From Myxococcales bacterium (GTDB taxonomy: Bacteria > Myxococcota > Myxococcia > Myxococcales > JAKAPL01): 64,000 nucleotides of DNA. The position numbers and the translations under genes are program-made. This document shows positions 49,258-61,288 of this stretch, piece after piece. The DNA is taken from contig JAJXUD010000001.1 in NCBI GenBank assembly GCA_021783235.1, positions 183,569-247,568 on the forward strand, read 5' to 3'. Below the pieces are notes generated by a model. It was not told the origin of the DNA. It searched no databases and saw nothing but the letters and a program-made list of their open reading frames with translations. The number at the start of each line of letters is the position of its first letter. Position 1 is the first letter of the stretch.

Positions 49258-50150
49258 TCAACCCCGCCGGCGCAGGAGCTGCTCCGCTTCGAGTGGCCCT
49301 TCCCGCTCCCGAGGCCCCGGATTCTCCTTGCCCTGACGACTTCGCCAACTTCCCTGGCCTGCGCCCTCTGCGATGTTCAGACCACGAGGACTTCTCGGAT
49401 GAGACCCAGAACCAACGCTCGTCTCGCCGGCGCCCGTGTAGACGCGCAGGATCTCCATCGAGACCTCGGAGCCCAGGAGCTCGAACATCAATCGACCGGC
49501 TCTCCGGTGGCGAGGATCGGCCAGTCGATCGACGAGGAAGCGGATGAAGCCGGGCCTGCCCGCCGCAAGCTCGAGCAGCCTCTTCCGGTCGGGCCCTGCG
49601 ATAGTCGGCGCCGCCTCGCGGCCAGCCAGCGCCTCGTCCAGGAGGCGCCGCATCCAGCGGCCGTGCAGCGGCGGGATCGCGAGCTCGCGGTAGCCGAGTC
49701 GGCGAGCCCGCGCTCGAGCGAGATCCCGCGGCTGCTCCACGTCCGCGGCGATGACGACCCCGAGGCCGAGCCCTCGCAGCGAGCGGAGGTAGCCTTTGAC
49801 GGCGCTGCCCACGTCTCCCAGCCGGTCGAGCAGCAGCGAGCCTCGCCGCCGCTCCGCCGCGAGGCGCAGTGCGCCGCGCAGCTGGCGCTGCGTTCGAGCC
49901 TGCCGGCCGGCGTCCGGGTAGGCTCGTCGAAGGGCCTCGGTCACGTCCGAGAGCCTGGTCGTCTCCTTCGAGCGGCCGCAGGGCCGGCCCTCAACTCGCG
50001 CGCGGCGTTCGAGCTCCAGCAGCAGCGCGGTCTTGCCGATGCCGAGCGGCCCGTGGAGGAGGATCGTCCGTCCCTCTGCCAGTTCGGCCTCGAGCGAGGC
50101 GAGCACGTCGTCGCGGCCGACGACCTTGGGGCAGAGCGGCTCGCTCTGGA

Positions 50151-50151
<1 letters not shown>
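49258..50151 (-). CDS. P-loop ATPase (AAA/NTPase-like), last gene of the fluoride run
   Basis: LLHGPLGIGKTALLLELERRA, LLLDRLGDV; start approximate. Confidence 0.65.
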
Positions 50152-51502
<1,351 letters not shown>

Positions 51503-51591
51503 TCACCAGTCGAGCCGGGCCGCGAGCCCGTCGCGTCGCGACCGGGAAGCGCGCCGCGACCACGATCTCCATTCGGAGGAGCGTTCGAGCT

Positions 51592-53325
51592 TCACGACGG
51601 CTCCTCCCCTTCCTTGCGCTGGGGCGAGGCGGCGAGGTCGGCGACGGCCCGCGTCCACCGTTCGATCCGATCGACCTCGGCACGGACCGCCGAGCTGCCG
51701 GCCCGCTGCGCCGCCTGGGCGCGAGCCAGCGCCCTCTCGGCCGACGAGGAGGCCGCGGTCAGCATCGACCGGATCTCGGCCTCGAGCCGCCGCCGGCTCT
51801 CCAGGATTCGCTCGTCGAAATCGTTCTGGACGCGCGTGGCGTTCACCGAGAGCAGCTCGGTCAGGTAGCCCTCCATGACCTTCCTCACGCTGGCCAGCGC
51901 CTGGGCACGCGTCCCAAAGGTGGTCGCGAGCCAGGCGGGAGGCGAGCGGGAGGCCAGCTCCCAGAGCTCCGTGTAGAAGAGCCGGCTACGGCTGCGAAAT
52001 CCGAGCTCTCGGGCGAGCTCGGGCGGGAGCTGCTCGGCCCCGACCAGGCCCGACCGGCCGAGCCGCAGCAGCTCCTCGTTCGCGAGATCGACGAAGCGGC
52101 GCGCGGCAGCCCGGTAGCGCTCCTCGGCGATCGGCTGCTGGGCCTCGAGCCAGCGATCCAGCTGGACCGCCGCGATCCGCTGCGCCTCCTTCGCTGCCCA
52201 CCGCCAGAGCGAGGCCCCGCGGTCTCGGCGGGAGACGAGCTTCTCGCCCAGCTCGAGACGGGCGGCGGCGGCGGCCTGGGCGACGAACGCCTCTCGCTCG
52301 CGCGTCAGCTGCTCCGCGAGCCGCTGCTGCTCCGCCGCGAAGAGATGGCCCAGATCGACGAGGGTCTCTTCGATCGCCACGGCCGCGCGGCGAAGCTCGG
52401 CGATGCGTCCGGCCGTCTCCTCGAGGGGCCGCTCCAGCGCCGCCCGCTGCTCGGTGAGATCGCGCGTCAGACGGCCCACCAGCAGCTGAAACCAGCGCTC
52501 CTCCGAGCGACGCACGAGCAGGGCGCCGCTCTCGGCCGCCAGCCGCTCCAGCCGCTCGACGAGCGCGGACCAGTTCCCCACGCGACGTCCGGCTCTCTCG
52601 GAGAGGCCGGAGACCTCGAGCAGCGGCCCCACCGGGCGTCCGAGCCGCTCGGTCAGGACCCGCCGGCAGAAGGCCCCAGCCACGACCCGCTCCTCCTCGG
52701 TCAGCCGATCGACCTTGTCGAGCACGAAGATGAGCTCGTCGACGTGCCGGGCGACCTCTTCCACGAGGGCCAGCTCGGCGCCCGTGATAGGAGGATCGGC
52801 GCCGAGCACCACGAGCGCCGCGTCGATGTGCGGCACGAAGGCGCGGGTGGCCTCGGTGGCGCCAGCGAAGACCGAGCCCACCCCGGGCGTGTCCACGAGG
52901 CACATTCCGCGATCGAGGAGCGGACTCGGCAGAAGCAGCTCGACCGCGGCGACCGCTTTGCCGTTGTCGGGGTTGCCCTCCTCCGAGACGAACTCCCGGA
53001 GCTCCGCCAGATCGATGTCCCGGCTCCGGCCGTCCCGGAAGCGCACCCGGCCCCGCCGCGGCTCTCCGAAGCGCAGGGTCGTCACCACCGACGTCACCGG
53101 CACCACGCCGACCGGCAGCACGTCCTCGCCGATGAGCGCGTTGACGAGCGTGGACTTCCCCCGCTTGAACTGCCCCAGGCAGGCCACGTGGAAGAGCCCC
53201 TCGCGCAGCCGCTCGGAGAGCCCGTGGGCCTCCGAGACGAGGCTCTCCACCCCCGCCTGTTCGGCGAGTCGGGTCAGCTCGTGGAGCCGGTCCGAGGCCG
53301 GCGATCCGGGCGAGAGCTCGGCCAT
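51592..53325 (-). CDS. Bacterial dynamin-like GTPase
   Basis: LGQFKRGKSTLVNALIGEDVLPVGVVPVTSVVT, VDTPGVGS, VLDKVD; long helical C-terminus. Confidence 0.85.
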   Translation of the reverse strand: MAELSPGSPASDRLHELTRLAEQAGVESLVSEAHGLSERLREGLFHVACLGQFKRGKSTLVNALIGEDVLPVGVVPVTSVVTTLRFGEPRRGRVRFRDGRSRDIDLAELREFVSEEGNPDNGKAVAAVELLLPSPLLDRGMCLVDTPGVGSVFAGATEATRAFVPHIDAALVVLGADPPITGAELALVEEVARHVDELIFVLDKVDRLTEEERVVAGAFCRRVLTERLGRPVGPLLEVSGLSERAGRRVGNWSALVERLERLAAESGALLVRRSEERWFQLLVGRLTRDLTEQRAALERPLEETAGRIAELRRAAVAIEETLVDLGHLFAAEQQRLAEQLTREREAFVAQAAAAARLELGEKLVSRRDRGASLWRWAAKEAQRIAAVQLDRWLEAQQPIAEERYRAAARRFVDLANEELLRLGRSGLVGAEQLPPELARELGFRSRSRLFYTELWELASRSPPAWLATTFGTRAQALASVRKVMEGYLTELLSVNATRVQNDFDERILESRRRLEAEIRSMLTAASSSAERALARAQAAQRAGSSAVRAEVDRIERWTRAVADLAASPQRKEGEEPS

Positions 53326-53380
53326 TCAGCTCGCTCGGCTCCCTGGGGTCTCTCCGTCGAGGATCCTCATGCGGTTCTCC

Positions 53381-53788
53381 TTACGCGAGGTCGAGCCGCG
53401 ACCACGGCCGCGCGGTCAACCAGCGGGCGATGAACAGGCCGGCGGCGCCGGCCGAGAGGCAGAGCAGCACGGTGACGGCCACGTTCAGGCAGCCGAGCAG
53501 CCAGGCGCCCTGCTGGAAGAGCGAGAGCGACTCGTAATCGAAGGTCGAGTAGGTGGTGAAGCCCCCCATGACGCCCGTGGTGAGCGCCAGCCGGAGATCT
53601 GGCCCGATCAGGGCGGTCGTGAGGCTCAGGTACATGATGCCGGCGATGAGAAACGAGCCGATCGCGTTGACGGAGAGGGTGCCGTAAGGGAAGGAGGCGC
53701 CCGCGACCCGGGCCACCCAGCCCGCGAGCAGGTAGCGAGTCCCGCTCCCGAGGCCTCCGCACGACAGCACGAGTAGGAGTCTCTTCAT
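53381..53788 (-). CDS. crcB: Fluoride channel CrcB/Fluc
   Basis: GGLGSGTRYLLAGWV, FPYGTLSVNAIGSFLIG-like, TGVMGGFTTYSTFDYE. Confidence 0.95.
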   Translation of the reverse strand: MKRLLLVLSCGGLGSGTRYLLAGWVARVAGASFPYGTLSVNAIGSFLIAGIMYLSLTTALIGPDLRLALTTGVMGGFTTYSTFDYESLSLFQQGAWLLGCLNVAVTVLLCLSAGAAGLFIARWLTARPWSRLDLA

Positions 53789-53927
53789 CGCAGCTCCGAC
53801 GATGATGCGCGGTCAGCGCCAGCCGACGCCCGCGCGTCGAGATCGGACGCCGCATCATCGTCGCGCCTCCCCTGGGTCGCGAAGTGCATGGAAGGGACCC
53901 CTCGCCTGAACATCGAGCGCTCCCCTT

Positions 53928-54413
53928 CTACTCTCCGCCCGGGGCTTCCTCGGCGGCGGCTAAGGGATTGGTCGCGGCGACGTGGTCGATGGGCAGGCTG
54001 ATTCCATCGGCCTTCAGGTACTCGACCCGATGGGCTGCCGGCAGCAGCTCACCGGTCTCCACGGGAGGCGACACCTGGACCCCCTCGAGCATGACGAGCG
54101 TCGCCTCCCGCAGCATCTTCGCCTCCTGCCGCACGAACTGCTCGAGGAGCGGCTTCGGCCCCACCAGCTCGATGCAGACCGGAAGCGTGGCGAGCGGGAT
54201 CTCCTGGACGTCCATGGAGACCGCCTTGGCGTCCCGCGAGAAGCCCATGTGCCCCAAGCTGAGGGAGGCGTGGGTGACGCCGGCCTTCAAGGATTGCTGC
54301 AGCAGGTGGGTGGCGAGCGGTCGCCGGAACAGCCGCTGCCAGAACGTCGCGGGAAGCGCGTTGTCCCCACGGCGGAGGTAGATGCGCAGGGCGCACATCG
54401 TCTGAAACGTCAT
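53928..54413 (-). CDS. DUF190 family protein
   Basis: Two ferredoxin-like halves, between crcB and ClC genes. Confidence 0.8.
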   Translation of the reverse strand: MTFQTMCALRIYLRRGDNALPATFWQRLFRRPLATHLLQQSLKAGVTHASLSLGHMGFSRDAKAVSMDVQEIPLATLPVCIELVGPKPLLEQFVRQEAKMLREATLVMLEGVQVSPPVETGELLPAAHRVEYLKADGISLPIDHVAATNPLAAAEEAPGGE

Positions 54414-54468
54414 TGTCGGTCTCCTCTTCTTCGGCACGGCACTGGTCGCTGCGATGATTGATGAGGCA

Positions 54469-56232
54469 TCAGGCCGCTCGCTCGGCGGTGGCCTGCCCGC
54501 GCGCCCGGTAGAGATCCGATCGCGAGACGATTCCCACGAGCCGGTAGCTGCCCGGATCGACGATCGGCACGTAATCGGCCGTGCCGCCCCCGAGCAGCCG
54601 CTCGGCGTCGGCGGCAGAGTGATGAGGACAGAGCGTCGGAACACGGGCGTCCAGCAGTTCGAGCACGACGGCCCGCTTCCACTCGACCATCGGGACCCTC
54701 CGGAGCTGGGCGAGCCCGACCATCCCCTGGAAGATTCCCCGTTCGTCGATGACCGGGAGCGCCTTGAACTGGTGGCCGACCAGAACCGAGTGCGCGAACG
54801 ACTCGAGCGTGACGTCTGGAGAGGTGGTGACGATGCGCCGGGTCATGATCCGTTCGAGCGGGACAGTCCCGAGCTTCTCGTCGAGACCGGGCCGCTTCTT
54901 GCGTTGCGCGTGAGAATTCGAGACGCCCGCGGAGACCAGAAACGCGACCGTCGAGGCGATGAGAGCGGGAGCGACCAGGAACACGTTGCCGGTGGCCTCG
55001 GCGACGAACACGGCGGAGAACAGGAGGCTGTTGTAGCTGGCGGCCGAGAAGCCTGCGATCCCCAGGATCGTGTAGACCCCCGGATGGCCATGGGACAGCA
55101 GCGCATCCCAGCAGGCGCCCAGCGCCGCCCCGATGGTCGCCGTGGGAACGAACAGCCCGCCGACGCCGCCGCTCCCGAACGTCACGGCGGTGGCCAGCAG
55201 CTTCAAAGAGAAGATGACCAGACAGGCCCAGAGCACGTACTGGCCGTTCAGCAGTCGATTGGCGACCGGCAGCCCCGCCTGAAGCGTGACCGGGCTTCCA
55301 ACGGCTCGGTACGCTGCGTACGCGATGGCGACGAGCGCCACGCCTCCGATCCCGGTTCGGACGTAGATCGGGAAGGGCATGTCGCCGAAGCGCTTCCGAA
55401 TCCGCCGCAGGGTCGCCAGAAAGAGGTGCGAAGCGAGGCCGGCGCTGACGCCCAGCGGAACCGCGACCAGCATGTCGCGCGTCGAGAGCTCATAGTGAAA
55501 CCGAATTGGGAAATAGGGCGAGCCCGGCCGCAAGCGGCTGAAGATCCAGAACGACGTCGCCGACGCGACGAGCCCGGGCGCGAGCGCGTCCAGCGCGAGG
55601 TCGTGCTTGTATGGCGACTCGATCCCCATGATCGCCCCGGAGAGCGGTGCGCGGAAGATCGCGGCGATCCCGGCGGCGCCCCCCGCGAGGAGCGTCGTCC
55701 GCCGATCCCAGTGAAACGCCCGGAGCTTCAGCGCATTCAGGCGGCCCTGAACGAGCGTGCCGATGGTGGCCCCGAGCCACTTGCTCGCCCCCTCCATCCC
55801 CGCGCTTCCCCCGAAGCCCATGGTCGCGACCGAGGCCACGAGCTTCGCGCCGGCGGTGTCCATTGGAATTCCAGACTCGGGATCGTGGTAGGCTTTCACG
55901 ACCTCGTCCGCCATCGCGGACGAGCGAACTCGAAACCAGTGCAGGACGAGTCCCGTGAGCAGCATCCCCAGCGCCGGCAGGGCGAGTCGCGCGGGGATGC
56001 CGAGCTCGGCAAATCGCTTCCAGAGAAGCTCGTTGACGACCCAATCATAAGCGGCGATGGCAGCGCCGACGACCAGCCCGAGGGGCGCGACGACGAGCAG
56101 CAGGTGGCGCGCCACCGACAGACTCTCGCCGAGCGATTGCCCCAGCGGGGTCAGCCCATCGTCTTCGCGCTCGGTCGCCACGTACCCCATCCTCCTGACG
56201 AGCTGCCTCGCGCCGCTCCGGCTACGTCCCAT
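54469..56232 (-). CDS. ClC-family anion channel/antiporter with CBS domains (fluoride-type by context)
   Basis: GFGGSAGMEGASKWLGA, GGAAGIAAIFRAPLSGAIMGIE, FGSGGVGGLFVPTATIGA; C-terminal CBS pair. Confidence 0.92.
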   Translation of the reverse strand: MGRSRSGARQLVRRMGYVATEREDDGLTPLGQSLGESLSVARHLLLVVAPLGLVVGAAIAAYDWVVNELLWKRFAELGIPARLALPALGMLLTGLVLHWFRVRSSAMADEVVKAYHDPESGIPMDTAGAKLVASVATMGFGGSAGMEGASKWLGATIGTLVQGRLNALKLRAFHWDRRTTLLAGGAAGIAAIFRAPLSGAIMGIESPYKHDLALDALAPGLVASATSFWIFSRLRPGSPYFPIRFHYELSTRDMLVAVPLGVSAGLASHLFLATLRRIRKRFGDMPFPIYVRTGIGGVALVAIAYAAYRAVGSPVTLQAGLPVANRLLNGQYVLWACLVIFSLKLLATAVTFGSGGVGGLFVPTATIGAALGACWDALLSHGHPGVYTILGIAGFSAASYNSLLFSAVFVAEATGNVFLVAPALIASTVAFLVSAGVSNSHAQRKKRPGLDEKLGTVPLERIMTRRIVTTSPDVTLESFAHSVLVGHQFKALPVIDERGIFQGMVGLAQLRRVPMVEWKRAVVLELLDARVPTLCPHHSAADAERLLGGGTADYVPIVDPGSYRLVGIVSRSDLYRARGQATAERAA

Positions 56233-57091
56233 CGGCGGAATCCGAGTCCAGTCGCCGGACCAGGACGACCGTCACGTTGTCGACGCCGCCCGCCGCGTTG
56301 GCCGCATCCACCAGCCGAGAGCAGGACTCCGTCAGGCTCGAACCGCCCCCAAGGATCCCGGCGATCGCCGGGTCTTCGACCATGCCGTGCAGGCCGTCGC
56401 AGCAGAGCAGCAGCAGATCGCCAGGCCGCAGATCGAGCGCCGAGCACTCGATCTCCACGTTCGCCGCTGGCCCCAGCGCCCGGGTGACGACGTTCTTGTA
56501 GGGGAAGGCTCGAATCGCTTCCGCGGAGGGGTGCGACCGGCGGATGAATTCTTCGAGGAGCGAATGATCCGAGGTGACCGGCCTCAGCGCCCCGTCGCGA
56601 AAGAGGTAAGCCCGACTGTCGCCCGCGTGGGCGATGAAGCTTCGCTCGGGAGAGAGCAGCGCCGCCACGACCGTCGTGCCCATGTTGGACTTGGCCGATT
56701 CCCGCTTCGCCTCGGCTCGGATCCGCTCGTTGGCCCAGCGCAAAGCCACCTCGAGGCGACCGGCCTCGTCACCCTGCCCCGGCTCCGCCCGATGGGGCCA
56801 GGTCGCATCGGGATCGCGCGCGGTTCGTTCGAGGAACTCAGCGGTGACCGCGACGGCCAACTCTGCGGCCACCTCTCCAGCCGAGTGCCCCCCCATCCCG
56901 TCACAGACCATGAAGAGTCCCAGATCGGGCCGCGCCGCGAAACGATCTTCGTTGTGATCCCGGACTCTTCCGACGTCGGTGGCCGCGGCCCACTCCCAGA
57001 GGGAAGCGGCGTCGGACCGAAGCGGCACCGGGCCCGCTCCGCCGGGAGCGGCTACGGCCGAAGAGCGCTTGGGATCGACGTTCGAAGACAT
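56222..57091 (-). CDS. PP2C-family protein phosphatase
   Basis: TDVGRVRDHNEDRF, VCDGMGGHSAGEVAA, DNVTVVLVR. Confidence 0.93.
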   Translation of the reverse strand: MSSNVDPKRSSAVAAPGGAGPVPLRSDAASLWEWAAATDVGRVRDHNEDRFAARPDLGLFMVCDGMGGHSAGEVAAELAVAVTAEFLERTARDPDATWPHRAEPGQGDEAGRLEVALRWANERIRAEAKRESAKSNMGTTVVAALLSPERSFIAHAGDSRAYLFRDGALRPVTSDHSLLEEFIRRSHPSAEAIRAFPYKNVVTRALGPAANVEIECSALDLRPGDLLLLCCDGLHGMVEDPAIAGILGGGSSLTESCSRLVDAANAAGGVDNVTVVLVRRLDSDSADGT

Positions 57092-57111
57092 GACTCCCAC
57101 TCGGAACCCAC

Positions 57112-57170
57112 GGTGGTAGGAGTCATCAGCCGGGCGGACCGGCGCTCAAAGGCGAACTCCATCGCCTCGA
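57112..57170 (-). ncRNA. Fluoride (crcB motif) riboswitch
   Basis: Minus strand GAGGCGATGGAGTTCGCCTTTGAGCGCCGGTCCGCCCGGCTGATGACTCCTACCACC matches the aptamer (GGCGATGGnGTTCGCC ... GCTGATGACTCCTACC). Confidence 0.96.
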
Positions 57171-57394
57171 ATTGATCGTCAGAATAGCCTCGCAGGCAGC
57201 CACGCGTCAAGGAAATCGAGCCTTGCACTGCCCCGCCTTCGGTTGCCCTCTCCCGCTTCAGGGATCCCGGATTCTCACCGACCGTCAGGGGGCAACCGCG
57301 TCTCTCGGAGCACGGAATCGAGAGGCCGCTCCGCGCTCGCGAGGCGCGAGACGCGCAAGCGGCACTTGCGCGTCCCTGCCGCGGAGAGTTCCGT

Positions 57395-57874
57395 TCAGGG
57401 GAGATAGAAGTTGCAGCTCGTGATGGCGCCGCCGTCGACGAACGTGCAGGAGGCGTTTTCTGGGCAGCCGCCATCTGGGCCGAGGCTGTTGCAGCCCTCG
57501 CCGTTCGGCCCGCCGTTGGGCCCGCCGTCGGGCGCGTGGGCGCCGCCCCAGGATTCGCAGCAGACCTGGTTCGGCCCGCACGCGCCCGCATCGGGACCGA
57601 GGCCGCAGGCGGCTCCACCGCTCCCCGCGTCCGCCACGGCGCCGGCACACGTGCAGACGCCCTCGTAGCAGATGAGAGACATGTCGCGGTAGGCGTTGCA
57701 GTCGTCGGGGTTGCTCTTGTGGCAATCGGAGTTCACGACGCAGCCACCGTCGGCGCTCCCGGCGTCCGGGACGGGGCAGGCCGTGCAGGGCCCGGCGTCG
57801 TCGCCTTCGGAGACGGGGTTGAGACATGAGGAGGCGAGCGCGAGAACGGTGAGAAGCGTGGCGGTACGGTGCAT
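57395..57874 (-). CDS. Cys-rich lipoprotein
   Basis: Lipobox ALASSCLNP, multiple Cys pairs. Confidence 0.75.
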   Translation of the reverse strand: MHRTATLLTVLALASSCLNPVSEGDDAGPCTACPVPDAGSADGGCVVNSDCHKSNPDDCNAYRDMSLICYEGVCTCAGAVADAGSGGAACGLGPDAGACGPNQVCCESWGGAHAPDGGPNGGPNGEGCNSLGPDGGCPENASCTFVDGGAITSCNFYLP

Positions 57875-58293
57875 GGCGACCTCGGGCGATCGGGACTGGC
57901 GCTGACCATCTGCAAGAATGCCGCCATGAGCCCGTCGCCTCGCGGGCCGTGACGGACGCACCGTCGTTTGGGGCGTCCCAGGCGGCGATCCGACATCTCT
58001 GTCACGAGCGCCTCAAAGTTCCGTCGGACGTCAACGAATCGATCCCGCCGCTCGCGACGAACGAGCGCGGCCTGGCCGGGTCGTCCCGCCAACCGTCGCT
58101 CAGGGGGCGCAGTCGTTCAGCAGGATGCTCACGCTGCCGTCGCCGTCGCGGACCGTATTCCACGACGGGAACGGGTCCCGTGCCTGCCGACACCGACCAC
58201 GCGAACGGGGTCGCTCGAGCGTCCGGCGCTCGCCGACGGCCCCGTCCTTCCGTGCGGACGGGCCGTTGGCTTCGTGCGATACTCTCCGCTTCG

Positions 58294-60102
58294 ATGCTCT
58301 CGGTCCATCCGTCCGGTTTTCGAGAAGGGGTCGAGTTCGACAGCGACGGCCGCCACCCGCGGCTCCTCGATCGGCGGAGCGGGAAAGGGATGGAGCTCAC
58401 CTCGGTCGAGGCCCAGCTCGTCCTGCTCTACTCGGGCGAGAAGGACCCGCGGCAGCTCTCCGAGCGGGCGCGGGAGCAGGGCGTCGCCGTCGAGCCGGCG
58501 CAGGTCTCGGTCTTCCTCGATCGGCTCGTCCGCGCGGGCTTCCTTCCGAAGGTCGAGACCCGCCCGGCGACGCCGCCGCCGAGCCGCCCGCTCCTCCCCA
58601 CCGACGCCCTGCCGCCGTTCCGGGAGGATCTGCAGGTCGTCCCCTCGAAGAGCTCGCCGGGGCTCGTCGAGGTGATCGACCCGGCGAAGGGGCGCAGCTT
58701 CACGATCTACGACTTCGAGGCCTCGGTGGCGCGCATGCTGGACGGCCGGCGCACGGCCGAGGAGGTCGTCGCCATCGCCGGCCGAATCGGCATCCCGGTC
58801 GGCCTCGAGAGCCTCGAGCGGTTCCTGCGCCAGATGGCCGCCTACGGCTTCCTCGGCCCGGCGGGCCAGCCGGTCAGCGGCGCCGCGGGCGCCTCCGGCC
58901 GCCCTTCGCGCCGCCCCTGGACTCCCGACGTCCGGGAGCTCTTCCAGGGCGCCCTCCGCCATTTCCGCGCGGGGAAGTCCAAGGAGGCGCTCGACTACCT
59001 CGAGGCCTTGCTCGAAATAGATCCCGAGAACGACGAGGCGCGCGAGCTGCGGCAGCGGGTCGAGGGGGAGCCCGCGATCGAGGTCGACTTCGCCGATCTG
59101 CACGACGAAGAGAAGGTCTCCGCCGCCGAGGTCCCTTCCGACGACGACCTCGAGAGGCTCGCCCTGCCTCGCTCTCGGCGCCGGCCCTGGCTCGCCGGCG
59201 GCGCGGCCCTCGCGGCGTCGATCGGCCTCCTCTGGCCGGTGCCGACCAGGCTCGAGCTTCCCTGCCAGCTCGAGCCCGTGACGCTCGCGGTCGTCACCGC
59301 GCCGCGCGACGGGGAGCTCTCCTCGCCTCTACCCGCCGCCGGAAGCCGGGTCGAGGCGCGGCAGCCGCTCGCGACCCTGGCCACGGACGGACTTGCGGCG
59401 CGGCTCGCCGCGCTCCGGCAGCGATCGTCCCAGGAGCTGGCCGAGCTCGACCGGCTGCGGCGCCGGGCGAAGCCCAGGGCCGCCGCGCGCCTCGAGCGCA
59501 CGCGCGCCGCCCGCCAGCGGGCGCTCGACGCGGCGCTCGCGCGGCAGCAGCGCTGGAGGGGCGCGAGCCCTTCGGCGCGCCAGTGCAGGGCGCTCGCGAA
59601 GGCCGACCGCAAGGTCCGCAAGGCCAAGGCCGCGCTCGGGGCGGTCGACCGGAGGTACCAGGCGGCGAGCCACGCGGCCGCGATCGCCGCGTTGGAGGCG
59701 GCGCTCGAAGAGGAGCGGTCGGAGGCCGGACGGCTCGAGCCGCTCATCGCGAGGTCGGCCGTCGTGGCGCCCGTGGCCGGCGTCTTCGAGCCGCAGGCCC
59801 CCTTCCCCACCGGCACGCGGCTGACCGAGGGGGAGCGCTGCGGCCGCATCCTCGCTCCCGGCGTCCTCCGGTTGAGCGCGAGCCCCCCCGAGGCGGCTCG
59901 CGCCCTCGACCTCGAAGGCGCCCTCGTCCGGCTGCCCGGGGGCCGGCAGGCGAGGCTGCCCGGCCTCGCCTGGGGCCAGGGAGCCGCCTCGAAGAGCCTC
60001 GAGGCGACGGTCGCGGGCCTTGGGACGGAGCCGCGGCCGGTGACGGCGACGCTCGAGCTCCCGGCCGGCCTGCGCCCGCGGCTCTGGCACTGGCTGCGCT
60101 GA
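58294..60102 (+). CDS. HlyD/lipoyl-like membrane protein with N-terminal helical repeats
   Basis: TM AGGAALAASIGLLWPVPTRL, VVTAPRDGELSSPLPAAGSRVEARQPLATL, coiled coil, second lipoyl-like VVAPVAGVFEP. Confidence 0.7.
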   Translation: MLSVHPSGFREGVEFDSDGRHPRLLDRRSGKGMELTSVEAQLVLLYSGEKDPRQLSERAREQGVAVEPAQVSVFLDRLVRAGFLPKVETRPATPPPSRPLLPTDALPPFREDLQVVPSKSSPGLVEVIDPAKGRSFTIYDFEASVARMLDGRRTAEEVVAIAGRIGIPVGLESLERFLRQMAAYGFLGPAGQPVSGAAGASGRPSRRPWTPDVRELFQGALRHFRAGKSKEALDYLEALLEIDPENDEARELRQRVEGEPAIEVDFADLHDEEKVSAAEVPSDDDLERLALPRSRRRPWLAGGAALAASIGLLWPVPTRLELPCQLEPVTLAVVTAPRDGELSSPLPAAGSRVEARQPLATLATDGLAARLAALRQRSSQELAELDRLRRRAKPRAAARLERTRAARQRALDAALARQQRWRGASPSARQCRALAKADRKVRKAKAALGAVDRRYQAASHAAAIAALEAALEEERSEAGRLEPLIARSAVVAPVAGVFEPQAPFPTGTRLTEGERCGRILAPGVLRLSASPPEAARALDLEGALVRLPGGRQARLPGLAWGQGAASKSLEATVAGLGTEPRPVTATLELPAGLRPRLWHWLR

Positions 60103-60322
60103 CCCCTCGCGAGGCGCCGTCGCAGGGAAGGCCGCGCCGACGCGCCGGGAGCACGGCTCCGAGGGCCAGCGCGAGGGCAGTGGCTCGCGGGAGCCAGCGT
60201 GACGGACAGGGCCAGCGCCCACGGGGCCTCGGCGGTCCTCTTCCGGCAGGCGGCCAAGTCGAAGAAGCCCCCGTCATCCTTCGTGAATCCCGGCGGACTC
60301 CGAGCGTCATCAATGGATTCGG

Positions 60323-60572
60323 CCGGACTCTCGCCGGAGGCGCCGGGACTCTCGACGAGAGTCGCGGGACTCTCATCGAGAGTCGCCGGACTCTCGCTGC
60401 GATCGCGCGGACTCTCATCGAGAGTCTCGGGACTCTCGATGCGATCGCGCGGACTCTCACCGAGAGTCTCGGGACTCTCGATGCGATCGCGCGGACTCTC
60501 ACCGAGAGTCCCGGGACTCTCGATGCGATCGCGCGGACTCTCACCGAGAGTCCCGGGACTCTCGTCGAGAGA
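60323..60572. repeat. Palindromic 21/42-bp repeat array (REP-like)
   Basis: Repeated GGACTCTC(nnn)GAGAGTC hairpins alternating with GGACTCTCGATGCGATCGCGC units. Confidence 0.9.
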
Positions 60573-61234
60573 TCGCCCGCAGACGGCGAGATCGCCCGGC
60601 AGCTCGCCTCGGCCCCGTCGTCATCCGGCGCGCCCGCCGAGCCCCCCTTCGTCGGGAGGAGGCCAGACCGCTGAGCGCGCCGGTAGAACGTCGTCACCGA
60701 GCGGTAGCCCAGCTCGCGCGCCGCCCGCTTCCACCTGCCGCCCGCCCGAGCGAGCCCCTCGGCCATCAGCTCCCGCTCGATCGCCTCGAGTCTCGCCGGC
60801 ACGTCGTCGAGCCCCCACGCCTTCTTCTTCGGCGCCGCCGCCTGCCCCGGCGCCTCCAGGATCTGGCGCACCGTGCTCGCCTCGATCTCGGCCCCCTCCG
60901 TCTCGATCGCCGCGAGCTCGAGCACCCGCTCGAGCTGCCGCACGTTGCCCGGCCAGTCGAACGTCTTCAGCGTCGCCTCCGCCGCCGTCGAGAGGGTCGG
61001 CTTCGACCTCGCGTCGCGCAGCGAGAGGAAGCGGGCCGCGATGAGCGGAATGTCCGAGAGCCGCTCTCGCAGAGGCGGCACCACGAGCAGCTTGCCGCCG
61101 ATCCGGTAGAAGAGATCCTGGCGGAACTTCCGCTCCTCCACGAACTCATCCAGCCTCTTCCAGCTCGCGTCGTAGGCGGTGACGGACGATTCTGCCCCAC
61201 GCTCTTCGGGTGCGGATGTCCCATTCCTCCCCAC
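60560..61234 (-). pseudogene. C-terminal part of a sigma-54-dependent regulator (AAA end + Fis HTH), N-terminus missing
   Basis: FRQDLFYRIGGKLLVVPPLRERLSDIPLIAARFL, DWPGNVRQLERVLELA, GRWKRAARELGYRSVTTFYRR; no GAFTGA/Walker motifs upstream. Confidence 0.75.
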
Positions 61235-61288
61235 GCTCGTCAGACCCCTCCACTATAGATCCCCTCGTATATCGGCACGCTGCTTGCC

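Noticed and set aside
60323-60572. CRISPR array
   Set aside because: Units are contiguous palindromes without unique spacers and there are no cas genes; REP-like array beside a RAYT fits better
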